From Lachnospiraceae bacterium (lineage in GTDB: Bacteria; Bacillota; Clostridia; Lachnospirales; Lachnospiraceae): 34,267 nucleotides of DNA. Location of the stretch: positions 1-34,267 of the forward strand of contig VSOB01000036.1 in the NCBI GenBank assembly GCA_009774625.1. Direction: 5' to 3'. Every line of letters begins with the position of its first letter. Positions within the stretch are counted from its first letter, which is position 1. The translations under genes and the position numbers were made by a program. The notes beneath the pieces are model-generated. The model was not told where the DNA came from, searched no databases, and saw only the letters and a list, made by a program, of their open reading frames with translations. This document shows, one piece after another, positions 16,506 through 24,580 of the stretch.

Positions 16506-18663
16506 TATAAAGACGAATGCCAGAAGAAGAGTATGGCTGATCGTGATTATGTTTCTCAGTTTCTTTTTTTCACTGCCGGTATTTACGGCAATGATGCTGA
16601 GTATGGAAAAGATGTATCTGGTAAATTATAGACAGACGGGTACATATCTGGGCAGGATGTTTGCCAAGCATATAGGTCTGGGCGGCGGCAAAGCTGTATT
16701 TATTTCTCTTTTGGCAGTAATTGCGGCAATACAGGGTTTTTCTTATATGTATCAGCGTAAAAAGCTGGATCTGTATATGAGCGTGCCTGTCACAAAGGGC
16801 AGACGGTTTGCAGCCATTTATCTGAATGGATTTCTTGCCTTTTTCTTATCTTATCTGCTGAATATGCTGCTTAGTTTTTTTGTGGCGCAGGCGATGGGAG
16901 CCAATGTTTCTTTTGCTGTGGAAGAAGCGGCAGCAGCGCTGCTGGGCAATACGATTTTGTATCTGGCAGTATACCATATAGCGATTCTGGCAGTGATGCT
17001 GACAGGCAATCTGATCGTGACGGTGATGGGTGCGGCTGTGCTGTTTTTCTATGACGGTCTGCTGTGGGTGCTGATGATGAGTTATATGGAGACTTTTTTC
17101 CATAGTTTTTATTACCGGACAGCAGAACAGTATAACAGATTTATCATTTCTCCTGTGGTTCGTTTTTTCCGGTTTATGGAGAGGGTTTACGGCGAAGAAA
17201 TGTACGATATGGGCAGGACGCTGCACTGGAACGAATATTTTGCAGGGATCTGGCCGATCATCCTGGTAGGGCTTGTAGCAATCGCAGCAGCCTACTGGTG
17301 TTATACGAAAAAACCGGCAGAGGTGTGCGGCAAAGCGATGGCATTTCCAAAGACGAAGCCGGTGATCAAGGTGCTGATTACGATTCAGGCCGGTTTGGGA
17401 GGAGGCATTATTTTCTACAGCCTTTCCGGAAACAGTATGATATTTTTTGTATTCGGGATGCTGGCAGGTACACTGCTGTGCCACGGTGTGGTAGAGGTCA
17501 TCTATGATTTTGATATCCGCAGTGTAAAAAACGGTTGGAAGTCACTGCTGGTGGCAGGAGCATGTGTGGCTGTTGCTTTTTGTCTGTTCCGGTTCGATGC
17601 ATTCGGATACGACAGCTATGTGCCGGATCCGGATGCTGTGGCAGACGTTGCCGTCCGGTTTCCAGACTGTTATGAAAGTAATTATTATGATGAGGATTTA
17701 AACAACATAGGCGCAGACGATTATGTGTTTGAAAATATGCACATCACGAATGTCTTTCCTGTTTTGGAGTTGGCATCATCGAATATGGCCAACTGGGAGA
17801 GGCGGATCGAAAATGAGGATGGAGAAACCTATTACCGCTATACTGTGATCAGATATCATCTGAAAAACGGAAAGGATGTTTATCGGGAGTTCCCTGTGGC
17901 GTATCGTGAGTGTGTATCTCTTCTGGATGAGATTGTGTCGGATGAGGCATATCAGAAGGGATTCAATGTGATCTATAATGAGCCGGTTATGAATCTTGGC
18001 AGCAGAGCGCATCTTTATTATGACAATGGGGATGGCAGCAAGGCAGTGCCTGGTTTCACATTAGAAGAGCTGAAAAATGCGTATCGGAAGGATCTGGAAC
18101 AGTTTAATTTTACCACGACTCTGGAAGAACTGGTACAGGGCAGGATCACGCTGGAGTGTATGGAGGACGGCGTTTATGTGCATAGCTCTTATCCTGTATA
18201 TCCTTCTTTTACCAATACGATTGCGCTGCTGGAACAGGACGGCTACTATCGGGAAGGATACGTGAATCTGGATGAAGTGGAACAGATCATAGTCAGAAAC
18301 AGCAACAGCAAAATATTTGATGAATATGCAAAGCAGGATGTTTATGACCCGTCAATGAGTTTCAGCTATTCCAGCTTCACAGTGGAAAAAGGGTTTGATG
18401 ATCCGAAAGAGATGGAAGAAATCGCAAAGGCGCTTTATCCTGACAGCTTTACATCTTACTGGCTTCCGGACCAAAAGGTGGACAACGATTATTATGTGAC
18501 AGTTATTTACAAAAGCGGGATGGGACGTGAAGAAAGCTATTCCAGTTCATTTTATATGCTGGCGGATGAGATCCCTGACTTTGTAAAAGAAAGGACCGTG
18601 TATCAGGGAGACGGGCCGGCCAGAGTGCCGGTCAACACAGCGGTACCGGGAGGATACTTTTAG
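16477..18663 (+). CDS. ABC transporter permease with large C-terminal domain (DUF6449-like)
   Basis: A 728-residue membrane protein. About ten hydrophobic segments occupy residues 15-385 in ABC-2 style, and the remaining roughly 340 residues are polar, acidic and tyrosine-rich, with no cysteine cluster or known catalytic motif. This matches permeases ending in a DUF6449-type domain that accompany YtrA-type regulators. The ATG lies 29 bases inside the ATPase gene, with GGAGG placed about nine bases before it. The polar domain follows the last helix and is probably on the outside face, where it could bind the ligand; that is inference. Confidence 0.85.
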   Translation: MTSKKSFLVDIKTNARRRVWLIVIMFLSFFFSLPVFTAMMLSMEKMYLVNYRQTGTYLGRMFAKHIGLGGGKAVFISLLAVIAAIQGFSYMYQRKKLDLYMSVPVTKGRRFAAIYLNGFLAFFLSYLLNMLLSFFVAQAMGANVSFAVEEAAAALLGNTILYLAVYHIAILAVMLTGNLIVTVMGAAVLFFYDGLLWVLMMSYMETFFHSFYYRTAEQYNRFIISPVVRFFRFMERVYGEEMYDMGRTLHWNEYFAGIWPIILVGLVAIAAAYWCYTKKPAEVCGKAMAFPKTKPVIKVLITIQAGLGGGIIFYSLSGNSMIFFVFGMLAGTLLCHGVVEVIYDFDIRSVKNGWKSLLVAGACVAVAFCLFRFDAFGYDSYVPDPDAVADVAVRFPDCYESNYYDEDLNNIGADDYVFENMHITNVFPVLELASSNMANWERRIENEDGETYYRYTVIRYHLKNGKDVYREFPVAYRECVSLLDEIVSDEAYQKGFNVIYNEPVMNLGSRAHLYYDNGDGSKAVPGFTLEELKNAYRKDLEQFNFTTTLEELVQGRITLECMEDGVYVHSSYPVYPSFTNTIALLEQDGYYREGYVNLDEVEQIIVRNSNSKIFDEYAKQDVYDPSMSFSYSSFTVEKGFDDPKEMEEIAKALYPDSFTSYWLPDQKVDNDYYVTVIYKSGMGREESYSSSFYMLADEIPDFVKERTVYQGDGPARVPVNTAVPGGYF

Positions 18664-18696
18664 GAAGGGAAAATCATGACCGGAAAATTCCCTTCC
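18663..18696 (+). repeat. Inverted repeat at the 3' end of the ABC operon
   Basis: GGAAGGGAA (18663-18671) pairs with TTCCCTTCC (18688-18696) with the first base inside the permease stop codon. There is no T-tract, so it would be a weak or factor-assisted terminator. Confidence 0.45.
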
Positions 18697-18756
18697 ATAG
18701 GATAAAATTTCCTCTCCCGGACATACTTCTAATAAATACGATTTTGGAGGTATGCA

Positions 18757-20082
18757 ATGAAGCGATATATGGAAATCACAGATGTACATGGGAGAGAAAT
18801 ACTGGATTCCAGAGGCAATCCCACTGTGGAAGCGGAGGTGACGCTGACAGATACGATCACGAAAGAGCGGTATGCAGGCAGTGCGGCGGTGCCTTCCGGC
18901 GCCAGCACAGGCAAATTTGAGGCGGTGGAGCTGCGTGACGGGGAACCGAGATATTTCGGGCTCGGAACGACCAGGGCGGTGCATCATATCAATACGGAAA
19001 TCAAAGATAAAATCATGGGACGCAATGGCTTGAATCAGTTGGAAATCGATCATATGATGCTGGAGGCGGACGGGACAGACAATAAGGGACATCTGGGCGC
19101 CAATGCGATTCTGGCGGTGTCTATGGCTGTGGCCAGAGCTGCCGCCGCTTCCCTGAGGATACCTCTGTACCAGTATTTGGGCGGAGTGCATACAAAACTG
19201 ATGCCGGTTCCGATGATGAATATTTTAAACGGCGGCAAACATGCATTCAATACAGTGGATTTTCAGGAATTTATGATTATGCCGGTAAAGGCGGACAGTT
19301 TCCGGGAAGCGCTGCGTATCTGTGCGGAAATCTACCATAATCTGAAAAAGATACTGAACCATAAAGGACTGTCCACAGGTGTGGGTGATGAAGGCGGCTT
19401 TGCCCCGGATCTGCCGGATGCCGGGGCAGTGCTGTCTCTGATTGTGGAAGCGATAGAGGCAGCAGGCTATCGTCCGGGTGATGATATTAAGATTGCACTG
19501 GATGTGGCGAGCAGCGAGCTGTACAATGAGAAAACGGGGATGTATCATTTCCCCGGAGAGAGCAGGCTGACGGGCAATGAGGTGGTGAGGGATACGCAGG
19601 AGATGATCGCCTATTATGAAGATCTGATTGCCAGATTCCCTATTGCTTCCATTGAGGACGGACTTGCGGAGGATGACTGGGACGGATGGCAGGAGATGAC
19701 AAAACGCATCGGAACGAAGGTGCAGTTGGTAGGGGATGATCTGTTCGTCACCAACACCAAGCGTCTGGAGGCAGGCATCAAACTGGGAGTGGCCAATGCC
19801 ATTTTGGTGAAAGTCAACCAGATCGGCACCGTATCGGAGGCTATGGAGGCCATTGAAATGGCCCATAAAAACGCATACCGGGCTGTGATTTCCCATCGTT
19901 CCGGCGAGACAGAGGATTCCTTTATTGCGGATCTGGCCGTGGCGGTGAATGCGGGACAGATCAAAACCGGTGCACCCTGCAGGAGTGACAGAGTGGCAAA
20001 ATACAATCAGCTTCTCCGGATTGAAGAAGAGATCGGTGCGGATGCACGGTATACCGGTCCTTTTCAGAAAACACAGGACTGA
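18757..20082 (+). CDS. eno: Enolase
   Basis: Dehydrates 2-phosphoglycerate to phosphoenolpyruvate in the cytosol. The 441-residue length is normal with a short C-terminal extension. Key residues are visible: substrate loop SGASTG, H162 and E171 in the NGGKHA...FQEF segment, E212 in GDEGGFAP, metal sites in DVASSE, SIEDGL and GDDLFVTN, the base lysine in LVKVNQIGT, and SHRSGETED. F164 replaces the aspartate common in bacterial enolases, although that site also varies in yeast. GGAGG precedes the ATG. Codon bias looks weaker than in gap or pgk. Confidence 0.96.
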   Translation: MKRYMEITDVHGREILDSRGNPTVEAEVTLTDTITKERYAGSAAVPSGASTGKFEAVELRDGEPRYFGLGTTRAVHHINTEIKDKIMGRNGLNQLEIDHMMLEADGTDNKGHLGANAILAVSMAVARAAAASLRIPLYQYLGGVHTKLMPVPMMNILNGGKHAFNTVDFQEFMIMPVKADSFREALRICAEIYHNLKKILNHKGLSTGVGDEGGFAPDLPDAGAVLSLIVEAIEAAGYRPGDDIKIALDVASSELYNEKTGMYHFPGESRLTGNEVVRDTQEMIAYYEDLIARFPIASIEDGLAEDDWDGWQEMTKRIGTKVQLVGDDLFVTNTKRLEAGIKLGVANAILVKVNQIGTVSEAMEAIEMAHKNAYRAVISHRSGETEDSFIADLAVAVNAGQIKTGAPCRSDRVAKYNQLLRIEEEIGADARYTGPFQKTQD

Positions 20083-20109
20083 CAAGACCGATAATATTTG
20101 GAAAAAGAC

Positions 20110-20138
20110 TTGAAATTCCTTCCTTCATATGATAAGAT
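20110..20138 (+). promoter_or_regulatory. Sigma-A promoter of secG
   Basis: TTGAAA (20110-20115) and TAAGAT (20133-20138) with a 17-base spacer lie about 30 bases before the secG start. Confidence 0.65.
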
Positions 20139-20168
20139 AATGCTTGTTTGACATTAGGAGGTGTAAGA

Positions 20169-20408
20169 ATGAGCGCAGTGAGGACCATTCTTTTAATTGT
20201 GTTTATTGTTGTTTCACTTATATTGGCAGTACTTGTATTGATGCAGGAAGGTAAATCCGCAGGGCTGGGCGCTATCAGCGGAGCGGCAGAGACGTATTGG
20301 GGCAAGAACAAAGGACGTTCTATGGAAGGGACACTGGTTAAGCTGACAAAGGTATTGGCAGTGTTGTTCTTTGTACTTGCGGCGCTTTTGAATACACGTT
20401 TCTTTTAA
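20169..20408 (+). CDS. secG: Preprotein translocase subunit SecG
   Basis: A 79-residue membrane subunit of the SecYEG channel. Two hydrophobic helices (about 4-24 and 53-74) flank a short loop containing LMQEGKSAGLGAISGAAETYWGK, with the family glycine/alanine-rich pattern GLGAISG and the conserved WGKNKGRS turn. The ATG at 20169 has AGGAGGTG seven bases upstream; an earlier in-frame ATG at 20148 precedes that site. It is a single-gene unit with its own promoter and terminator, followed by rnr as in many Firmicutes. Confidence 0.93.
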   Translation: MSAVRTILLIVFIVVSLILAVLVLMQEGKSAGLGAISGAAETYWGKNKGRSMEGTLVKLTKVLAVLFFVLAALLNTRFF

Positions 20409-20414
20409 TGACTG

Positions 20415-20443
20415 AAAAACACTCTTGCAAAAGAGTGTTTTTT
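20415..20443 (+). terminator. Rho-independent terminator of secG
   Basis: AAAAACACTCTT (20415-20426) and AAGAGTGTTTTT (20431-20442) are perfectly complementary around a GCAA tetraloop. The A- and T-rich ends make it potentially bidirectional. Confidence 0.9.
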
Positions 20444-20526
20444 GTTGTACGGGATATTCCCGTATAACAAAAGGATGGATTGCACTGCGGCGGTCTGGAA
20501 ATATGTCGCCTGGGCGGCCCGCCGCA
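20444..20526. repeat. Hairpin-rich spacer between secG and rnr
   Basis: GTTGTACGGGA (20444-20454) pairs with TCCCGTATAAC (20458-20468) with one wobble. TGCGGCGG (20486-20493) pairs with CCGCCGCA (20519-20526). No coding capacity is seen. The layout suggests a structured leader or a dispersed repeat. Confidence 0.4.
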
Positions 20527-20531
20527 GACGG

Positions 20532-20557
20532 AGAATCCTGCGGGCAGGATTCTTTTT
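20532..20557 (+). terminator. Terminator or attenuator just upstream of rnr
   Basis: AGAATCCTGC (20532-20541) and GCAGGATTCT (20544-20553) form a perfect stem followed by five T bases (20553-20557), 35 bases before the rnr start. Since secG already has its own terminator, this one may attenuate transcripts entering rnr. Confidence 0.65.
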
Positions 20558-20591
20558 CCGGTATAAGAAATTATGACCAGGATGATAGAAA

Positions 20592-22724
20592 GTGAAGGAT
20601 ATGAATCAAAAAGAGACACGAAAAAAGTTAATATGTGAGTTGATGGAAGAGCAGTGTTATGTGCCTATGAAAGAGAAGGAGCTGGCTGTCTTTCTGCAGG
20701 TGGCCAGAGAGGACAGGGAAGAGCTGAAAGAGGTTCTGGACGAGCTGCTTGAAGAGGGGAAGCTGGAGATCACGAAAAGAGGCCGGTATAAAAAGCCGGA
20801 GGCGCGATATGTAACAGGTATCTTTATCGGAAATCAGAAAGGCTTCGGCTTTGTGGAAGTGGAGGGCCGCGAGGAGGATTTGTTTATTCCGGAGTCCAGG
20901 GTCGGCAGTGCTTTTCCGGGAGATACGGTGCAGGCTGTGCTGCTGCCGGGGAGAAGAGGGAAACGACAGGAGGCGGAAGTGGTCAAAGTGCTGGAGCGGA
21001 GTGTGCGCCAGATTGTGGGTACATTCCAGAACAATGGCACCTTTGGTTTTGTTCTGCCGGATGATGTCAGAATCAGAGCGGATATTTTTGTGCCCAGGGA
21101 GCGTTCTAAGGGGGCTGTGGACGGACATAAGGTGGTAGTGGAGATCACGGACTACGGCGAAGGAGAAAAGAGTCCGGAAGGGATTGTGACGGAAATACTG
21201 GGGCATGCCTGGGAGCCTGGGGTGGATATTCTGTCTATCGTAAAAGGGTATGATCTGCCGATGGAATTTCCGGAACGGGTGATGAATCAGGCAGAGCGTG
21301 TCAGCCGTCCGGTATCGGAGGCTGATATGGCAGGCAGACTGGACCTGCGGCATGTGGATATGATTACCATTGACGGAGAAGATGCCAAAGATCTGGATGA
21401 CGCAGTGAGCCTTTCTATGGATGGCAATCGATACTGTCTGGGTGTGCACATAGCGGATGTGACCAATTATGTACAGGAAAATTCCGCGTTGGACAGGGAG
21501 GCAAGGAAACGGGGAACCAGTGTCTATCTGGTGGACCGGGTGATCCCTATGCTGCCACAGGCACTTTCCAACGGTATCTGTTCCCTGAATGCGGGTGAGG
21601 ACAGGCTGGCGCTGAGCTGTCTGATGAAAATAGATGAAACGGGGACTATGTTGGATTATCAGATCGCAGAAACGGTGATTCATGTAAACCGGCGTATGTC
21701 TTATACACAGGTAAAGAAAATACTGGAGGACCAGGACAAAGCCCTTCTGGAGTCATACCGGGAGCTGGTTCCTATGCTGATACAAATGGCAGCGCTGTCT
21801 GCCATACTGAGACAGAAGAGAAAACAGAGAGGTTCGATTGATTTTGATTTTCCGGAAACCAAAATTCTTTTGTCACCGCAAGGAGAGCCGCTGGAAATCA
21901 GGCCCTACGAAAGAAATACGGCCACAAAGCTGATAGAGGATTTTATGCTGATTGCCAATGAGACAGTGGCGCAGCATTTTTACTGGCAGGAGCTTCCCTT
22001 TGTTTACAGGACTCATGACAACCCGGATCCGGAAAAGATTGAAACATTGTCGGCTTTTATCCGTAACTTTGGCTATTCCATTAAGATGACACAGGATGAG
22101 ATCCATCCCAAGGAATTGCAAAAGCTCCTGGGCAGGATTATGGACACGCCGGAAGAGGCGCTGATCAGCCGACTGGCGCTGCGAAGTATGAAGCAGGCCA
22201 GGTATACCACAGAAAATACAGGACATTTCGGATTGGCCAGCCCCCATTATTGTCATTTTACTTCTCCTATCCGGAGATATCCGGATCTGCAGATTCACCG
22301 TATTATCAAAGAGCAGCTCCGGGGCAGGCTGGGACAGGAGCGGATCGACCATTATGCTGCCATACTTCCGGAAGTGGCAAAGCATTCCTCCCAGATGGAA
22401 CGGCGGGCGGACGAAGCGGAGCGGGAGACGGAAAAGCTGAAAAAAGTACAGTTTATGGAGTCTCATATCGGAGAGATTTTTGAAGGGGTGATTTCCGGCA
22501 TTACGGGCTGGGGTATTTATGTGGAGCTGGAAAATACCATAGAAGGCATGGTGAGGGCTGCTGATCTGCCCGGCGATTTCTTTTATTATGATGAAGCTCA
22601 CTATGAGATGGTGGGGGAAGCCACACAAAAACGTTATAAGCTGGGAGAACGGTTGACTATACAGGTCAAAGGAACGGATCGGGCAAACCGTACCATTGAT
22701 TTCTGTATTCCACAGGAGGCATAA
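20592..22724 (+). CDS. rnr: Ribonuclease R
   Basis: A 710-residue 3'-to-5' exoribonuclease that degrades structured RNA and takes part in trans-translation. Order of domains: helix-turn-helix-like N-terminus (about 1-70), two cold-shock domains (75-225), the RNB catalytic domain with ITIDGEDAKDLDDAVS (about 255-271) carrying the metal-binding aspartates, and an S1 domain (about 628-708). The start is GTG at 20592 with AGG about ten bases upstream; the ATG at 20601 has GAAGGA too close. smpB follows after three bases, with AGGAGG inside the rnr end. Confidence 0.95.
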   Translation: MKDMNQKETRKKLICELMEEQCYVPMKEKELAVFLQVAREDREELKEVLDELLEEGKLEITKRGRYKKPEARYVTGIFIGNQKGFGFVEVEGREEDLFIPESRVGSAFPGDTVQAVLLPGRRGKRQEAEVVKVLERSVRQIVGTFQNNGTFGFVLPDDVRIRADIFVPRERSKGAVDGHKVVVEITDYGEGEKSPEGIVTEILGHAWEPGVDILSIVKGYDLPMEFPERVMNQAERVSRPVSEADMAGRLDLRHVDMITIDGEDAKDLDDAVSLSMDGNRYCLGVHIADVTNYVQENSALDREARKRGTSVYLVDRVIPMLPQALSNGICSLNAGEDRLALSCLMKIDETGTMLDYQIAETVIHVNRRMSYTQVKKILEDQDKALLESYRELVPMLIQMAALSAILRQKRKQRGSIDFDFPETKILLSPQGEPLEIRPYERNTATKLIEDFMLIANETVAQHFYWQELPFVYRTHDNPDPEKIETLSAFIRNFGYSIKMTQDEIHPKELQKLLGRIMDTPEEALISRLALRSMKQARYTTENTGHFGLASPHYCHFTSPIRRYPDLQIHRIIKEQLRGRLGQERIDHYAAILPEVAKHSSQMERRADEAERETEKLKKVQFMESHIGEIFEGVISGITGWGIYVELENTIEGMVRAADLPGDFFYYDEAHYEMVGEATQKRYKLGERLTIQVKGTDRANRTIDFCIPQEA

Positions 22725-22727
22725 GAA

Positions 22728-23192
22728 ATGGCAAAAGAAGGATTCAAACTGGTTGCCAATAACAAAAAGGCATATCATGATTATTTTATCGAAGAGAAAT
22801 ATGAAGCGGGTCTGGCGCTGCACGGTACGGAAGTAAAATCCCTGCGGATGGGGAAATGTTCCGTCAAGGAGGCTTTTGTGCGGATCGAACAGGGAGAAGT
22901 CTTTGTGTATGGTATGCACATAAGTCCCTATGAAAAAGGGAATATTTTTAATAAGGATCCGCTGCGGGTGAAAAAACTGCTTTTGCACCGGCAGGAAATC
23001 CGCAGGATGGAAGGCCGGATAGCCGAAAAGGGCTATACGCTGGTGCCTTTGCAGGTGTATTTCAGAGATGGCCTTGCCAAAGTGGAGATCGGCCTTGCCA
23101 AAGGAAAGAAACTGTATGACAAGCGCCAGGACATTGCCAAAAAGGATCAGAGACGGGAAGCGGAAAAAGAGTTTAAAATCCGCAACTTATAG
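22728..23192 (+). CDS. smpB: SsrA-binding protein SmpB
   Basis: A 154-residue protein that binds tmRNA and carries it to stalled ribosomes. The oligonucleotide-binding beta barrel is seen in NKKAYHDYFIEEKYEAGLALHGTE (given here in part: GTEVKSLRMGK and KKLLLHRQEI are diagnostic), and the basic tail KKLYDKRQDIAKKDQRRE is as expected. AGGAGG overlaps the end of rnr. The tmRNA gene starts 60 bases after its stop codon, so rnr-smpB-ssrA form one functional block for ribosome rescue. Confidence 0.96.
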   Translation: MAKEGFKLVANNKKAYHDYFIEEKYEAGLALHGTEVKSLRMGKCSVKEAFVRIEQGEVFVYGMHISPYEKGNIFNKDPLRVKKLLLHRQEIRRMEGRIAEKGYTLVPLQVYFRDGLAKVEIGLAKGKKLYDKRQDIAKKDQRREAEKEFKIRNL

Positions 23193-23221
23193 TTGACTGA
23201 CAGAAAAGAAGCGCCTATAAT
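23193..23221 (+). promoter_or_regulatory. Sigma-A promoter of ssrA
   Basis: TTGACT (23193-23198) begins immediately after the smpB stop codon and TATAAT (23216-23221) follows after exactly 17 bases. A processed leader of about 22 bases precedes the mature tmRNA. Confidence 0.85.
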
Positions 23222-23251
23222 AATAACAGAGCATTAAAAAGAATACAGTCA

Positions 23252-23587
23252 GGGGTAGTAAAGGTTTCGACAGGGGTTTTGCAGCTGGAGAAGCTATCCG
23301 CAGGTGATGCGTCAAATCACGAATCTAAAAATAAACGCTAACGATAATTTAGCTTACGCTGCCTGATGGCAGCTGTCTGACTTAGGGCACCTACACTTTA
23401 AGACCCAGGCATCGACTATGTAGGAAACGACATATGTTAAGCTTTGCGCATATGGGCGTACTATGAAGCTACTGACGGTATCAGGATGTCGGTTTCCGGA
23501 TACTGAAGGGAATGCAAATAACTGACTATGATAGTAGAAGGACAGGGAATAGGCTTTTGGACATGGGTTCGACTCCCATCTACTCCA
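23252..23587 (+). ncRNA. ssrA: Transfer-messenger RNA (tmRNA)
   Basis: A one-piece tmRNA of about 336 bases. The 5' acceptor arm GGGGTAG (23252-23258) pairs with CTACTCC (23580-23586), and the T-arm GGTTCGACTCCC and the 5' element AAAGGTTTCGACAGGGG are canonical. The tag frame starts at GCT 23337 and ends at TGA 23364-23366, encoding ANDNLAYAA; the terminal YAA replaces the common LAA. The 3' CCA is not encoded in full (A then TTA). It acts with SmpB to release stalled ribosomes and mark the peptide for proteolysis. Confidence 0.96.
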
Positions 23588-23593
23588 TTACTT

Positions 23594-23635
23594 GTGATAA
23601 GGAGGATTTTACAAAGCGAGTGGATTCCTTATCAC
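23594..23635. repeat. Perfect 10-bp inverted repeat after ssrA
   Basis: GTGATAAGGA (23594-23603) pairs with TCCTTATCAC (23626-23635) around 22 bases. It starts seven bases after the mature tmRNA and may be the 3' processing stem. Confidence 0.5.
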
Positions 23636-23652
23636 CTGACAGAAGAGCATTT

Positions 23653-23698
23653 CAGGGATACTTCCGGAGGCGGTTGCCGGGAGTATCCCCTGTTTTTT
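23653..23698 (+). terminator. Rho-independent terminator of ssrA
   Basis: CAGGGATACT (23653-23662) pairs with AGTATCCCCTG (23682-23692) with one bulged base, followed by six T bases. Confidence 0.8.
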
Positions 23699-23752
23699 GC
23701 AAGAACGGATGTCTGCTTATTCAAAAGATATACTATGATTGGGATTTGATAT

Positions 23753-23810
23753 TATAATTTCAGTAAGAATGGAAATAGGATCAAGTACACACCCATAAGT
23801 AGGATACTTA
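23753..23810 (+). promoter_or_regulatory. Promoter and operator candidate of the HxlR-type gene
   Basis: TATAAT (23753-23758) lacks a good -35. Downstream, the 15-base palindrome TAAGTAGGATACTTA (23796-23810) and further AGTA words lie between the start site and the ribosome site. That is where autorepression would be expected. Confidence 0.5.
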
Positions 23811-23828
23811 CTCAAAGGAGAGTGTAAA

Positions 23829-24161
23829 ATGAAGGAACGGTGCATTGCAGACGAATGTCTGAAAACAACAGGTTTCAGTTATACATTATCATTGATCAAC
23901 GGCAAATATAAAATGACTGTTTTATATACTTTAATGGAGTTTGGCGTTGTACGTTTCAATGAAATGAAAAAGTATATCAGTGAGATATCTTATAAGACAT
24001 TAAGCGCTACTTTGAAAGAATTAGAAGCAGACCAGTTGGTTCACCGCAAAGAATATCCTCAGATCCCGCCCAAGGTAGAATACAGCCTTACAGAGCGCGG
24101 AAGATCTTTGATTCCGATTCTGGACGGAATGTGTGAATGGGGAGATAAAAACCGGATATAA
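23829..24161 (+). CDS. HxlR-family winged-helix transcriptional regulator
   Basis: A 110-residue MarR-like DNA-binding protein. Family marks include an N-terminal cysteine pair (C5 and C10), ING-KYKMTVLYTLMEFGVVRFNEMKKYISEIS with the usual glycine-lysine turn (INGKYKMTVLYTL), the recognition helix SYKTLSATLKELE, and the wing YPQIPPKVEYSLTERG. C5 is near the position of the redox-active cysteine in YodB-type proteins, so thiol or quinone sensing is possible but unproven. AAAGGAGAG precedes the ATG. The usual divergent target enzyme is absent, so it may act on itself or on a distant gene. Confidence 0.9.
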   Translation: MKERCIADECLKTTGFSYTLSLINGKYKMTVLYTLMEFGVVRFNEMKKYISEISYKTLSATLKELEADQLVHRKEYPQIPPKVEYSLTERGRSLIPILDGMCEWGDKNRI

Positions 24162-24281
24162 AAACGTACATATGGCGCAGAGCTTGAATCGAAAATATTT
24201 ATCATTGCAAAAGTGGAATATAATGGAAAGTTTGTCCATATACTATACTGATTTCTTTTATAAATTCAGGAGGGACAAACT

Positions 24282-24518
24282 ATGGCAAGAGGACAACGGA
24301 AAACGATAGAAGAAAAGATTATGGAAAAGGAAAAGATCATAGAATCCTTAAAAACCAGACTGAAGTCGGAGCAGCGTGAGTTGGATGAGCTGAATAAAGA
24401 GAAACGTGAACTGGATTTGAAAACGCTGCATGATGTGCTGACGGAAGCTAAAATGACCGCATTGGATGCAGCGGACGTGATAAAGGAATATTTGCAGGAA
24501 AAGAGAGACCCTGCATAA
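24282..24518 (+). CDS. Small charged coiled-coil protein of unknown function
   Basis: A 78-residue protein that is about half Lys, Arg, Glu and Asp. Residues 8-50 should form a continuous coiled coil (heptads in EKIMEKEKIIESLKTRLK), followed by a short helical domain with the pattern LHDVLTEAKMTALDAADVI. CAGGAGGGA lies seven bases before the ATG, so translation is credible. The layout recalls short coiled-coil proteins (DUF4315-like) of conjugative elements, but no such element is here and the likeness is weak. A clear terminator follows, so it is likely monocistronic. Confidence 0.7.
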   Translation: MARGQRKTIEEKIMEKEKIIESLKTRLKSEQRELDELNKEKRELDLKTLHDVLTEAKMTALDAADVIKEYLQEKRDPA

Positions 24519-24537
24519 TACAAAGACAAACGGAAAG

Positions 24538-24580
24538 AGGATTCTCATGGAAAATTGTGTGAGAATCCTTTTCATTTTTT
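24538..24580 (+). terminator. Rho-independent terminator after the coiled-coil gene
   Basis: AGGATTCTCA (24538-24547) and TGAGAATCCT (24560-24569) are perfectly complementary, followed by a T-rich stretch to 24580. The T-rich tail overlaps the -35 of the next promoter. Confidence 0.85.

Noticed and set aside
23587..23700. Possible integrated element attachment site at the ssrA 3' end
   Set aside because: No integrase, no direct repeat of the ssrA end and no phage or ICE genes are seen nearby.
23512..23757. Plus-strand frames across the 3' part of ssrA and its terminator
   Set aside because: They overlap a structural RNA and a terminator and lack a ribosome site.
24219..24224. TATAAT before the coiled-coil gene as a promoter
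   Set aside because: No acceptable -35 at 16-18 bases; TTGCAA at 24205 is too close. A promoter may exist, but I cannot fix it.
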